From positions 21,082,501 to 21,146,500 of the forward strand of contig OY987268.1 in the NCBI GenBank assembly GCA_963920665.1: DNA of 64,000 nucleotides. The letters are read 5' to 3'. Origin of the DNA: Straminergon stramineum. Lineage: Eukaryota > Streptophyta > Bryopsida > Hypnales > Calliergonaceae. The position numbers and the translations under genes are program-made. Shown piece by piece: positions 47,460-58,673 of the stretch; position 1 is the first letter of the stretch; each line of letters opens with the position of its first letter. The notes beneath the pieces are model-generated. The model was not told the origin of the DNA, ran no database searches, and saw nothing but the letters and a program-made list of their open reading frames with translations.

Positions 47460-50090
47460 TTTAGTGCATACAATAGATCTCAAAGCAAGTCAAAAAGATA
47501 AATGAAATATACATCACTACTACCTTCCTAAACCAAGTTGAAAAGCTCCAAAAAAAATTTGAGAGTAAAGGAATGAAATCAACACAAAACTCTTTAAAAG
47601 AAGGCCAATTTAATGATAAGAAGTCTAAATATTGCACTCTAAAACTCTAATTAGTGAGAATAAGATGCAAAATCAATGCAAAAGCCTTAAACCAATGGAA
47701 AATCTTTAAAATCAAGAACCAAAGATTGAGAATCTTAAAGACAAAGTTATTCCTCATTCAGACTTGGCTAAAAAGCTATCAACAAAGACAAAGCTGAATA
47801 GTTGCAAAGCTTATTGAAACATAGTCAAAATGATAAAATAACTATAATGCACAACAAGGCTCCCAAACAAGGTTGATTAGATCTCTCATTGAGGTGTTAT
47901 TAACCCCGAAAGCATACCAAGAAGCCCGCTTTGGGCTTTTTGAGAACTTAGGCAGCCTCTATTGACTTTATAATTTGGAATTTTTGTATGAAAATTTTAG
48001 AATAGCATTAGACGGGATTCAGTTGCCTTAGAGGGCCATTTTAGGCTAGTTACCCAGGTTGGAAACCAACCAGGGTTGGCTAGAATTTTAAACTATTAAA
48101 AATCTTAAAAATTCAATTTAAAAAAAAAAAAAAAATTTAAAAAATATATTTTTTTGAAAAATATTTTATTATTATTATTATCTAACGTAGTATTTGCTTG
48201 ATCACATCAATGAGCTACTGTTGCTGAGTTCCTAGAGTCTGAGAACTTGTGGGAACTTGTGGGAACTCACAATCTTCCACAATAGCTCATTCTCTTCTAA
48301 TGATGCTACCTATCATAATCTACATGAAAAGCTTTGTTTCATATCATTATGACAAATATTGCAAAAATTAGAAGGATTTTTTTGACTTCATTGTCAAAAC
48401 GGGTAGCAAAAAATATATAATAAAGAACTTTTATTATTATTTTTAGAAATATATAAATTTATACCTACTCCAAAAAAAATAGAACCATTCAATTTTGAAT
48501 AATGATGTAAAAGTTATGAAGAGTTTTATTTTGTGGGTGACAAAGGTAGAAAAGAACATACAAAGTTGTCTTTTTCTCTCAATTTTGAAAATTGTCAAAT
48601 GAAAGTAAAAATAAAGGATATTAATTGTTAAATAGAATATTTTCACCATTTGGATTAAGAATTTTAAATTTCTTGTAAAATTTATTAGCAAATTGGTTTT
48701 TTCTTTTATTCACTAATGCCTTCTACTTTACAATTATTTTAAAGATGAATATGAAAGTATTTTTGGTTAAAAGCTTTTATGTATTTTTTCAAACCATTTT
48801 CCAACATATTGACTAAAATACACAAGTTATTGGACCTACATGTTTTTTTTCTAAAAGTGTTGAATGACAAAACTTCATCTTTTGGAAGGGCTAGAAAAGC
48901 CTACATTTTGAAGTTTAGGTATATTGAACTCATACTTGGTGAGGATATTCATTCTAAAATTTTGGGAAAATTTACTTGAACATGATAAACAAAGGATCTT
49001 ATGGTTGTATCTATTAAAATATAACTATCAATGAAGATTTTGACCTTGCTTCAAGGATGAGTATTTTGAGGCAGTTTTGGGCCTCTAAAGATGTTGGTCT
49101 TTCAGGGGTTAATTGGAGTTGAAAAGCTCTAAAATCGAATTGAAGAATGATGACAGAGGAATATATTGATGCAAAATTCTCAAAAGCTAGACCATAAGAT
49201 AAGAAGAGTGAATACAATGCTAAATAGGAGGAAGAGAAAGCAACGAGAACAAAGTTGAGCCAATACAAAAACCTCAAAAACAAGGTGAAATGGATGAGAC
49301 GGCCAAAAATAATGTGATTGAAGAGCAATCAATGGCAATGTAGAACAATGACAAATATCTCAAGAGCAAGGCCATGACAAGGAGACTGAATGCAACACTT
49401 GTGATCTAAAACAAAGTTGAAGTGATATAAAACACTATTCAGTAAGGCCATAAGGCTAAGAAGATTGAATGCAACTCTCCTATACAAACTCTAAACAAGG
49501 CCACAAGCAAGACTAAAAGATTGAATACAATGATCCTACCCTTTAAAACAGAGTTGAAGAGAAGCCATAAAGATAAGATTGAACTAATGCAAAATTGTCA
49601 AAAGTAAGGCAACAATGACAAGAAGACTAATTACAATGTTCTTATGGTCCTAAATAGAGTTGAAGAACAATCAACAAGAATAAAATGAATCAATACTAAA
49701 ATTTCCAAAGCAAGGTCACAAGTCGAGGAAGATCGAAAGAACTTTCCTACACTCTAAGTTGAAGTTGATAAGTGATCAACAACAAGGACGGACATGTACA
49801 AAATTCTTCAAAGCAAGCTAGGTCCACAAGATATGAAGATTGTATACAACACTCCAAAATGAGGTTGAGTAGAGTTGGAATGACTTAAAAAACAAATTGA
49901 AGAAAGAACAAATAATGTTTGGAAAACTCTTCAAAACAAGGCCAAAATATGAGGCCAAAATGAAACAAAACCAAATATTGTTCCTATACCTCAAGCAATA
50001 AGAACAAGGTTGACCTAATACAAGGGTCTTAAAAGCAATGACAAGCAAACAAAACAATATTAAAACACACCAAAATCTAGTCAACAATGA
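47460..50090. repeat. Degenerate A-rich tandem array split by TTAA element M
   Basis: On both sides of the element at 47904-49108, irregular repeats combine agattgaatacaac, caaagttgaagagcaatcaac, caaggccacaag and aaaactctccaaag-like words, at steps of very roughly 60-130 bp. There is no coding periodicity. The array may be an old satellite or the inside of a retroelement. Confidence 0.5.
47904..49108. mobile_element. TTAA element M, 1.2-kb class
   Basis: TTAA at 47900-47903 and 49109-49112 bounds ends CCCCGAAAGCATACC and GGTCTTTCAGGGG. Both sides outside are the same degenerate A-rich array, so it is an insertion. The interior is AT-rich, with an A/T run near 48,120 and no coding sequence. 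It is the only member of its class in the window. Confidence 0.65.
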
Positions 50091-51558
50091 TTGATGTGGA
50101 GTTGAATAGCAACAATACTTTCCAAAGGAAAGTCACAAAAATAAGAAGGTTTTAAATGCTCTAGAATAATTGAATATATTTAGCTTACATGTTTCTATGC
50201 CAAGTTTTTCTTAGCTTATTTTCCTCATATCTCCTTAGTTTCAGTTTATATTGCTTTTGTTAGAATGTATACTACAAGGCATATTTCATTTCAATATTTA
50301 TTCTTACAATCAAATATTCCTTATCAATCTCTATGAAAGTGGTCTATGTAATGAATTTCATTGTTGACAAATAGGAATTTATGAATTTATGATTGTACAT
50401 TGCAAGAATATTTGAAAGTAATATGAATTGTTGAAGAGGGTGGATTGTACACAACTTTTCTCAATGATCTCATTATTATTAAATACTCCATAAGATTTTT
50501 GATGAAGGTTCCTTCAAAGTTTAATCTATCATGTTCCAATACTAGTATATAACAAATATTTTGAATCTTCATTACAAAGTTCATACATTTATTGAATGAA
50601 AGACATAAAATTTCAAAGATTTAATTGATTCTTGTTATACAATATCTTATGAGTCATATAATGAACTCATTTGCTAGTGAACTTCAAGAGCTTTTGAAGA
50701 CTCATTGCAATTTGCAAAGGCAAAGAAACACAATAGAAAATATAGAATAAATATGAAAACTAGTAATTCTTTCTATGTTATTGAAGTTTGATTGATGATT
50801 TTAGAATGTTGAAATTTTGAAATTTCAAATACACAATTCTTATAAACTATGAATATGAAATTAGAAATTATGGAAATTATAATTTGCTAAATTATAGATA
50901 ATTTTTTGCCTATATATTTATAAATTTGTAAGTTTGTGGGTTTGTCAATAAATTTTAATAATATATATTAAAATTTTCTTCATTTTTTACTTTTTAAATG
51001 TATAAAAAATGAATTTGCAAAGAAGAGGATTGAACTTAATGTGATAGATTTCAAATGCCACAATATCCAACTCCATCCTAGAACAATGGACAATGTTCAA
51101 AGGGCTAGAGACCTAATACACTGTGGATATTATGATATAGTGATGAACAAAAGTAAGTACATTTTTTATAGACCTAATTTTCGGAAGACAAAAGAAGGCA
51201 TTTCAATTTTTTTGAAACCAGATTGTGTAAGCAAATTATTAATTCCATCTATCTAGTACATGAATATGAAATCAAAACTTGAATAGCAAACAGAGGTTCC
51301 AAGCTAAGGCGATTGAAGGTTTTAGGATTACATACAACTTCTCTAATTTCAAAATTGAATTGTGTACATATTCACTTCACAATTTTGTGTGGTTGTTAGC
51401 TATTGTTCAATCTAAAGATCTTGCATTGGAGTTTGTTAAGTGAATTGTAGTATTATGCCTCCGTTCTCTCTTAAGTAGAAACACCAAGTTGTAGTGTTAC
51501 TTAGAAGCGGCATATCTACATGATAGGTTGTCGCTTTACTTGGCATGAGTCAATTCTA
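50091..51558. other. No supported gene
   Basis: Very AT-rich. A 71-codon frame near 51,041-51,256 has no recognised similarity or conserved motif and is not called. Confidence 0.3.
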
Positions 51559-52672
51559 AGTGGGTGATTGCAAGAAATACTTATCCTATTTTTTGTCCCT
51601 CTGCCCCTGGACAAGTGGTTTTTTGCTCATAACTTTTGCATCGTTTATCCTTTTGGCTTGAAATTTGGAATGAAGGAGCATGTAGTAGTTGCACATATTG
51701 TGTAGTTTAAAAAAAATTACTTTACTATTTTTAACATGCCCCCAATTGGATGTCTACCTTGGATGTTTCGGGGTGGGTGGGGGTGGTGGTCCTATTTTTT
51801 ACCCAAAATTAGACATGTTGGAGGTCTACTAACATTACAAGGATTGAGGATGAGTTTTTATGAAAACAACAACATTTTGGTTGCCCACATGGGGTCAAAG
51901 TGACCTTCCTTTGCGTGAAAGCTACGAAGAGGGAAAAAATTTCCTACATGAATTCTTTGGTGCAATGCAAGCTCAATCTTCTCTAGCAAAATGGCTTTTT
52001 TCCTGAATTTTTTTTGAACTATTACAAATGAAAAGATCCACAAATCCCTTTGTTGTTGTTTTTTGCTCCTAGTGGCTTCTATAGTACCCCACAATTGATA
52101 GTCGATAGTATTGCATAGTACTAAATCAACAGTTTAGATCTACAAGTGTCCATAATCGACGGTTTAGATTTTTTGGGGTATTGCTGCCACACAAAATTGA
52201 TAGTTCTACATGGTTTTGCTAGTCCCATGGCTAGAAACTGCATTTTTGAGCCAAAAATGTGAAGTGTTTTTTGCAATCACCAAAGTAGCAAACCTACAAA
52301 AGAAGATCAATGGCGACATCAAGAAGAAAGAGGAGGGTGTCCAAGATTTTTGAGAGACCAAGAGAAGTGTTGATGTATTACCTTTTTTATTGAAGGTCAA
52401 CTTAGAACTGCATTTGCAATAAGAAACAAACTTTGAGAAGAAACATATAAAGAGTTGTCAAACATCACTTGTGAAATGTGCTTTGAAAGATGCATGTTTG
52501 AGTGCAAAAGTGTAATAGAAGAAGCCACTTCTTAAGCATAGACATATTCTTGTAAGGTTGAAGTTTGTTCAAAGCTATAAAAATTGCATAGTTTTTAATT
52601 GGAAATGTGGTATTTTTAGTGGTGAGACAAAAATAAATAGGTTTAATTTGATGGTAGGTCATAGTGTTGGAT

Positions 52673-52839
52673 CACTAGACTAGAAGAAACCCATGTTTTT
52701 TATGAAGCAATTTTTGTGACATCCATTTGTTTTTATGGCCAAACTTGACATCGAGATGTTAGTTGTAACATCATACATAACATAAAAATAAGTGGATTTC
52801 ACAAAAATGTTTCATAAAAAACATGGGTTTCTTCTAGTG
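52673..52839. mobile_element. CACTA MITE with GAT duplication, in the transposase
   Basis: CACTAGACTAGAAGAAACCC at the left and GGGTTTCTTCTAGTG at the right are inverted repeats; the left end carries a 5-bp duplication of CTAGA. GAT flanks both sides (52670-52672, 52840-52842). It falls between the first catalytic segment and the HGGG segment of the Tc1-like pseudogene. Confidence 0.8.
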
Positions 52840-53197
52840 GATTAAAGATGGTGAAGGCATTTGGACCCAAACATGTTTCTCATACTATGAAGCATGGTGG
52901 AGGGTCTATCATGATTTCAGGTTGTACAATAGCTTTTGGACCATGAATATGTTACACTCAAAATCAAAGGTCATACAGATTAGCATTTATAGAAAAATTT
53001 ATTAGGAAATTTCTTGTAGAGCTCTTTATACAATTACAACTTTGATCCTAGTGCAATAGTTTTTCAACACAACCAAGAGCATGCAACAATGGCTCACATC
53101 AAAGCCATTTCAACTCCCCCCATGGCATCCAAAATCACCAGATTTAAATCCCTTAGAGAATATTTGGGCACTTGTGAAATGTTGTCCGAAATAGTTA

Positions 53198-53903
53198 TAG
53201 GTGATTGTAAGAAACACTTATATTATTTTTTTGTCACCCCTTGCTTGCTTATTTGTTTTTTGCCTTAACTTTTGTGTTTAGGCTACAAATGACTCAAGAT
53301 TCATAAGTAAGATACTCATCACTATTTTACACTTTGACTAATTTTTTTGGTATCTTTCAAAAATGTTTTATAATCCACAAATAGCCCCCAATTTTGTCAA
53401 TTTGCCAATTGGGGCCTTGGGGGGTGAAGTATTGTTTGGTAATACAAATACAAATTTGGAGTTGAAAGTTGGAGGGAACAGTCTTCTAGTAGACTTGCAG
53501 CTACTATCCAAAGGAAATTTGACAATAATTAATTGTATGGAATTCTAAAAAGTGAGCTTCTTTTTGTTTGCATTTTGAAATATGGAAAATATTATTTTGG
53601 TGTTTCTTTTGGTAAATGACCATCTCCATAGAGTTGTTAGAAATGATCAATTTGAAAAAAATTATATTTCCTAATTTTCAAAATTAATACATCAAAATAT
53701 TTATTTTTTAGAGATTTTGCATTGTTTTAGTTTTCCTAATTAGAGAAATTTTCTATGCTTTATCTTCCTACAATACAATCTTCTTAAAATTGTATACATT
53801 GGCCATATTTAAAAATTTTAAAAAATTTAAACTACTCTAGGAAACTAAGTATGAGTATTGGAAAAACGCAACAAAACCAAGAGGTGTTTCTTGCAATCAC
53901 CCT
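53198..53903. mobile_element. Tc1-like non-autonomous element inside its larger relative
   Basis: TIRs TAGGTGATTGTAAGAAACAC (53198) and, reversed, AGGGTGATTGCAAGAAACAC are flanked by TA (53196-53197, 53904-53905). It separates the PLENIW segment from the C-terminal segment of the transposase relic. The 706-bp interior has no transposase. The termini match that of the interrupted element, so it was probably mobilised by the same type of enzyme. Confidence 0.78.
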
Positions 53904-54118
53904 TAGTTTCCTATATCTCTAGGAAAAATTGAAGATTTTCACCCTTTTCTACATCTTTAAGAGGAATTGAAGATTTGTATGACTATGTGTGTATTGTATA
54001 TCCTAGTTTGTATGTGGAGGATTGCATGACATTCCATAAGTGGATTAAGAGCATGGCTCAAAGAGTTAATGTTATTTTGAAAGCTAGAGGCTATTGGACA
54101 AATTACAAATTAATAGTA

Positions 54119-55694
54119 TACTCAAACAAAATTGAATACTTGTACATAGTTTCATATTTTCTTAAACAATAGAAAGCTTTCTTCATAATTATGTAGTTTG
54201 CAATTTTACAAACATGTACACAAATCTTTATAGTATCACATTCAACTTTCAAATTTGTGAAAGGTTAATTCAATTGCCTATGGTGTGTTGAAATTGGTCT
54301 TGCTTAAAGTGTATTCAATTTTATTGGTGAATGTACAAAAAGGAGAATAGACTTCAAAAGATATTGTTGTAAATAGATTTTATATTGAAGCGATGGAGTT
54401 GATATGCATTTTGGATATAAAGACTAGTGAAGAGGTCCAAAATAATTGTGACAACATATGCCTAGATGAAAGAATAGACTAAAATGACGTCAAATGTCGG
54501 CAATGTCAAATTCTACATTTTTAGTCACACTATTTTAATTTCGTTGAATTTTGTTGTGCACTTAGCCACTAATGGACAATATTATGCCAATGCATAAAAT
54601 AAATGCATAAATAAGTTCAAAGAAAGACCTAACAAATCCAAGTCATAATTCAAGTAGAAGATAATGACTTACAATTGCTCTTCATAGCTTCACCTAATTT
54701 GACATTACCTAACATAATCTAAATGCATGGAATTTGAGCCATTTAATTGCCTTAAGATCTCAAAATACTCAAGCAAAAAACCACAAAAAACAACTCTATG
54801 ATTATAGTTCTTTGCTTTTGAATGCATAGGTAAGGGTCATTGTCCAAATTCTAGTATTATTGGTCTCAACTTTGCTCTTCTATGCCAAGTATAAAATGCC
54901 ACAACGTTTCACTTCTAAAAGGAAAAATTCATTGACATGTCTTTGAGCTTAGTCTAGTCATTGAAACTATGTTAAAGTCTCAAGCTTGCAATTTTATTAT
55001 ATAAGACCATGTATGATCTATTAGTTTTGAAAATCTCCATTAGTTTTGTAGTAAAGTGTAATTGCTATAATAATATAGTAAAATATAAAATGAAATGATA
55101 AATATCAAAAAGATATTTCCAAAGATTTGAAATTTCTTCAAGAAGGGCAAATCAAAAGAAAGAATATAAAGAAATAAAGTATTACAATAGAAGTAGTTTT
55201 TCTTTTAGGTTACCAATAACCATTTTGCTCTATGAAAAGGAATGAGTTACCAAAAAATAGGAAAATACAAAAGATAAAATGAATTAAATAGCATAATTTT
55301 TCATTTTTACATACAAGTGGTGCCCAAGTAGGGTCAATTTGCCAATATGTAATTTGTGTAGCTAAAGGTTTTGATGAGGAAACTCTTTACAATACTCAAG
55401 TAGTACACGCCTTCTAGAAATTGTATATAAAATTCCTTCTAAATCATCCATTTGTCTTCTATCATAAACTCTGTCATTGGATTTTGGCATCAAAGTCATA
55501 TTGTATTGATTTTTTAATCTCAAATAATACTTAGTGCCATGAAAAAATCACAACTTAGGGTGGAGGGGCCCTTATTTTCAATGTAAAATTAATTGGTAGG
55601 TTTCTTGTATTTGGAATTCATGTTGTAAGTAAGATTTGGATTTGGTATTAATTTGAGTAAGAATTGTCAAAGCTTCATAATGGCAATGGGTAGC
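54119..55694. other. No supported gene
   Basis: AT-rich. It should include the lost right end of the Tc1-like element, but no complement of the terminus was seen. No gene is recognised. Confidence 0.3.
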
Positions 55695-57802
55695 TGTGAG
55701 CGCCAATTTATCCACCCTTGGTAAATTTGCGAGCACAACCAAGTTCTTGGGTTTCGATCAACTATTCCTAATTTTGTGTATCTAAATGTGGTCCATTGTG
55801 CCTTCTAAGCAATGGATCTTTTCTAAGTGCCTAAATGTACCCAAATGCAAGGAAACAACCAAAAGGACAACTTCTAATGCAAACACTAAGGTAATTGGTT
55901 GAATGAATTAGGCCACTGTGGTTTTTGGTGCAAGATAAGTAAAATAAACCCCCAAATAAACCAAATTCTAGAGAATTCTTTTCACTTTTTAGAAATATAA
56001 AATTTGTCCTAATCCAACCTACCTAGCCAAAGTTATAGGTGGATGAGGTTTGACTGCTAATAGATTCATTAAACTTCATCCACGACTTAAATCTAATTCC
56101 CTAATTTAAACTAACTTGAAACTTTATTGAGGTGCTGAAAATGTTTTTTCCTACCTAAATTTTGAGTTTGGTCTTAATTGGATACTTCTATAAAAATTTC
56201 ATCTAAACTTTAGTCTAAAACTTCATCCTTATAAATCTTTTTGGTTTTTTGGTCTTTTGCTACGTGGGAGGTTTTGATGGATTCAACTGAACTTTTCCTA
56301 TAGCCTATGGTCCTAACTTCCTATTCTAGTTTAACTTCTAAGCTTTTTTTTATCAAGAATACTTGGTTTCCTAGTCTCAATTTAATTGTGGTGGGTTTAT
56401 TATTTTTAATGGTTTACATTTTTTCCTTGTAGACACTAATTCTAGATTTTTATATTGGTAAGACACTTGTTAATTAGACATTTCCACTAGAAGTTCTTGA
56501 TGGATGAAGTTTGACCGCTAATCGGTATTTAAAACTTCAATTGCTAATTACTCTTAATCTACAATCCAAAATTGACTTTAGATTCTACTTATGGGTTTAG
56601 GTGATTAATTCTTTCTAATCTTATGTTCTTGTTCCAAATTTCCAAGTCTAACTAAGTTTCATCCAATTTAAGTCCCAAACTTCATCTATTGATAATTTCT
56701 TTGCTTTAACCCCGATTCCCACTTGTCTTATATTTTTGGAAAGCTATGAACTTCTATTTAAGTATCTAAATTCAAAATTGACTTGACTTTTAATCCTATG
56801 GGTCCAACTTGTATCAAGGCCTCGGCTTGGATTAGGTTTCACAAATTAGAATCTAGTGAAATGGAAAAAGAGGGTTTGGGCATCATACCTCATAGTTGAT
56901 GTTGTCGATGCCATTACCCATGCCTTCCATGTGTTCTTCCCCTTCCACCATGAATTCTCGCGAACTAATGCAATGGATCGTCGTTTTCATAATTTTGTAG
57001 GTTAATACAATGGTTGGTCATTCTACTTCTACCTAGCTCACCTCTATTTCTTTCTCCTCTTCTTCCTTTCTTTTACTATTCCTCTTATGTCTTTCATGTA
57101 GCCGAACTACCCTCATTCTATGTCCAAAGGCAAATTAAGGATGTGTCATCCCTTTCTTACACCTTGAACTACTTCTTACATCTACTTATCCCCAAAACTA
57201 CCTCATCCCTAATTTAATGGTCCAAGATAAGCTATGAGATTTCCCCCTCTCATCCCTCCTATCTATTCTTCAACTTCTCTATTGTCTTGCCATTCTTCCT
57301 CAATCTTCCTACTAGCTCTAATTCCAAGTCCTCTCTTTATTGAATTAGGCTCTTACATGCTTGTCTTCTTTTATGTTTGTTTTTGTGGATGACAATGGGT
57401 TGGCTTCCTTGCTCCAATACTCATTTGATGGGACTCAAATTTTCTCCCTCCTTTTTACTCCCTCGGGCTCCCTAGACAAAACCCCGACTCCCTAGACAAC
57501 CCAACTCTCTAGCAACCTTAGACACCTCGTCCCCTTGCTGGTGACAGCTATTGGTACCCACTAGTTTGGTGTTGGCTACTTGTATCTAACTAACTGGTAT
57601 CCATTTATATATCTAGGTGCTAGAGATGAAGACATCAAAATGTGAGCAATTGAAAAACACCCTTAGCTATTGTTCACCATTCACTAATTAAGCCCAATCT
57701 AATTGCTTCTTATACTTTTGGGGGCTAAACTTTGTTTGTTTCCGAGCACGTTTAGGAAACTAAACTTTGGAGGTGGTTGCCTATAGGTTCCAAAGATTTT
57801 CC
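55695..57802 (-). repeat. Long LTR-like repeat, minus strand, partial
   Basis: TGTGAGCGCCAATTTATCC at 55695 is the reverse complement of the repeat end. ggtccattgtgccttctaag (55789) and cttcatccac blocks match the copies at 1212 and 26003. From 56,880 onward it follows the reverse of 24.9-25.15 kb, and the pyrimidine-rich 57.0-57.5 kb mirrors the purine-rich array of that copy. It ends near the TTAA element at 57807. The frame at 57,014-57,217 is simple pyrimidine-rich sequence and is not a gene. Confidence 0.55.
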
Positions 57803-57806
57803 TTAA

Positions 57807-58382
57807 TCTCCATAGGACCGAGACACATTTTAGACACAAATATTGAAAAACTGCCATTTTTTAGGGTAGTGAGAATAAAATGAAAAAAAAGTTTTTTTCC
57901 AAAATTCAACCATACACATTTCTACTATACTTCTATGGAAATATGTGGAAAAAATTTCAGAAACTTTGACCAAACAGATTGAAAGATTATAATGTTTGAA
58001 GTTAGGAGAATTTTTTTTTCCAACCTTGCTGGATAGGGCCACCAACCTTTAACTCCTCCTAGAGTGATATTCTTACATTGCACCTGATTATTTTTTTTGA
58101 CATTTGCATCTTATATCATGTAATTTACACACCTACCAAATTTTAGAAGTAGAGGAGGTGTTTTGCACATGCTAGCCAAAGCTACCGAAGTTGCCAAAAA
58201 CATTTAGGGCAACATAACTTTGTATCTGGGCACCCGATTGGAAAAAAAATTATATTTCGACTAAGGGGATACATGTAAATAACTTGTATCAAAATTTGAA
58301 GAAAATTTGTTTGAAAATGACTTCATACAAACGTACCCAAGATTACCTGTGTACGGTTAACCGTCATTCAATCCTTTAGGGG
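57807..58382 (+). mobile_element. TTAA element, 570-bp class, copy E
   Basis: TTAA at 57803-57806 and 58383-58386 bounds ends TCTCCATAGGACCGAGAC and CATTCAATCCTTTAGGGG. The interior matches copies C and D (tagggtagtgagaataaaat, ggtgttttgcacatgct, ggcaacataacttt). Length 576 bp, the same as copy C. The next 290 bp (58,387-58,673) hold no recognised feature. Confidence 0.8.
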
Positions 58383-58673
58383 TTAAGGTTGGTTTTGACA
58401 CCAAATCAAAGGTTCATAGGATACTACGGGTTCAAAGGTCTACCGTCTTTGGGACTTTAACACTGCATCTAAGGCTCTGGGGACTAAATAAAATCAAAGC
58501 TTTGTAGCTTTAGATGCGCCCACTAAGGGTATGTGCCAAACTTAGACAAGGTTAGTGGATTGTTTAGCACTTTAGCTAGGATACTCTAAGCAAATTGTGT
58601 GGCTTGGATTAGTACAAGACTTGAAATATTACACTAAAGTTCCTTCAAAGTGGCATCACCAAGGTATAGTGGG

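Larger units (their letters stand above)
51559..54118 (+). mobile_element. Tc1-like DNA transposon, decayed, with transposase relic
   Basis: The left terminus AGTGGGTGATTGCAAGAAAT follows TA (51557-51558). Its first 250 bp are related to the left end of the shorter element at 53198, showing these are family termini. The transposase relic starts near 52,290 and ends near 54,118. A CACTA-type MITE (52673-52839) and a relative with the same termini (53198-53903) interrupt it. The right terminus of this outer copy was not found, so the right limit is only the end of the recognisable transposase. Confidence 0.7.
52290..54118 (+). pseudogene. Tc1-like (DD34E-type) transposase pseudogene
   Basis: Fragments occur in the correct order. 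A GCPRFLRD segment (about 52,335) stands where Tc1 proteins have a GRPR-like motif. RLKF is at about 52,555. FSGETKINRF (about 52,615) stands where the first catalytic Asp (SDET) should be, now Gly. MKHGGGSIMISGC begins at 52,888. FQHNQEHAT (about 53,062) replaces the FQQDN block and has lost the second Asp. PWHPKSPDLNPLENIW (about 53,120-53,167) keeps the third residue as Glu. After the inserted element the C-terminal MAQRVNVILKARGYW lies near 54,055. Stops and frameshifts are frequent, and two catalytic residues are gone. The spacing of about 30 residues to Glu fits DD34E rather than the DD39D of plant mariners. Confidence 0.88.

Noticed and set aside
57014..57217. 67-codon frame with a hydrophobic, signal-peptide-like start
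   Set aside because: It lies in the pyrimidine-rich part of the LTR-like repeat, where Leu/Ser/Phe/Pro runs are expected by composition.
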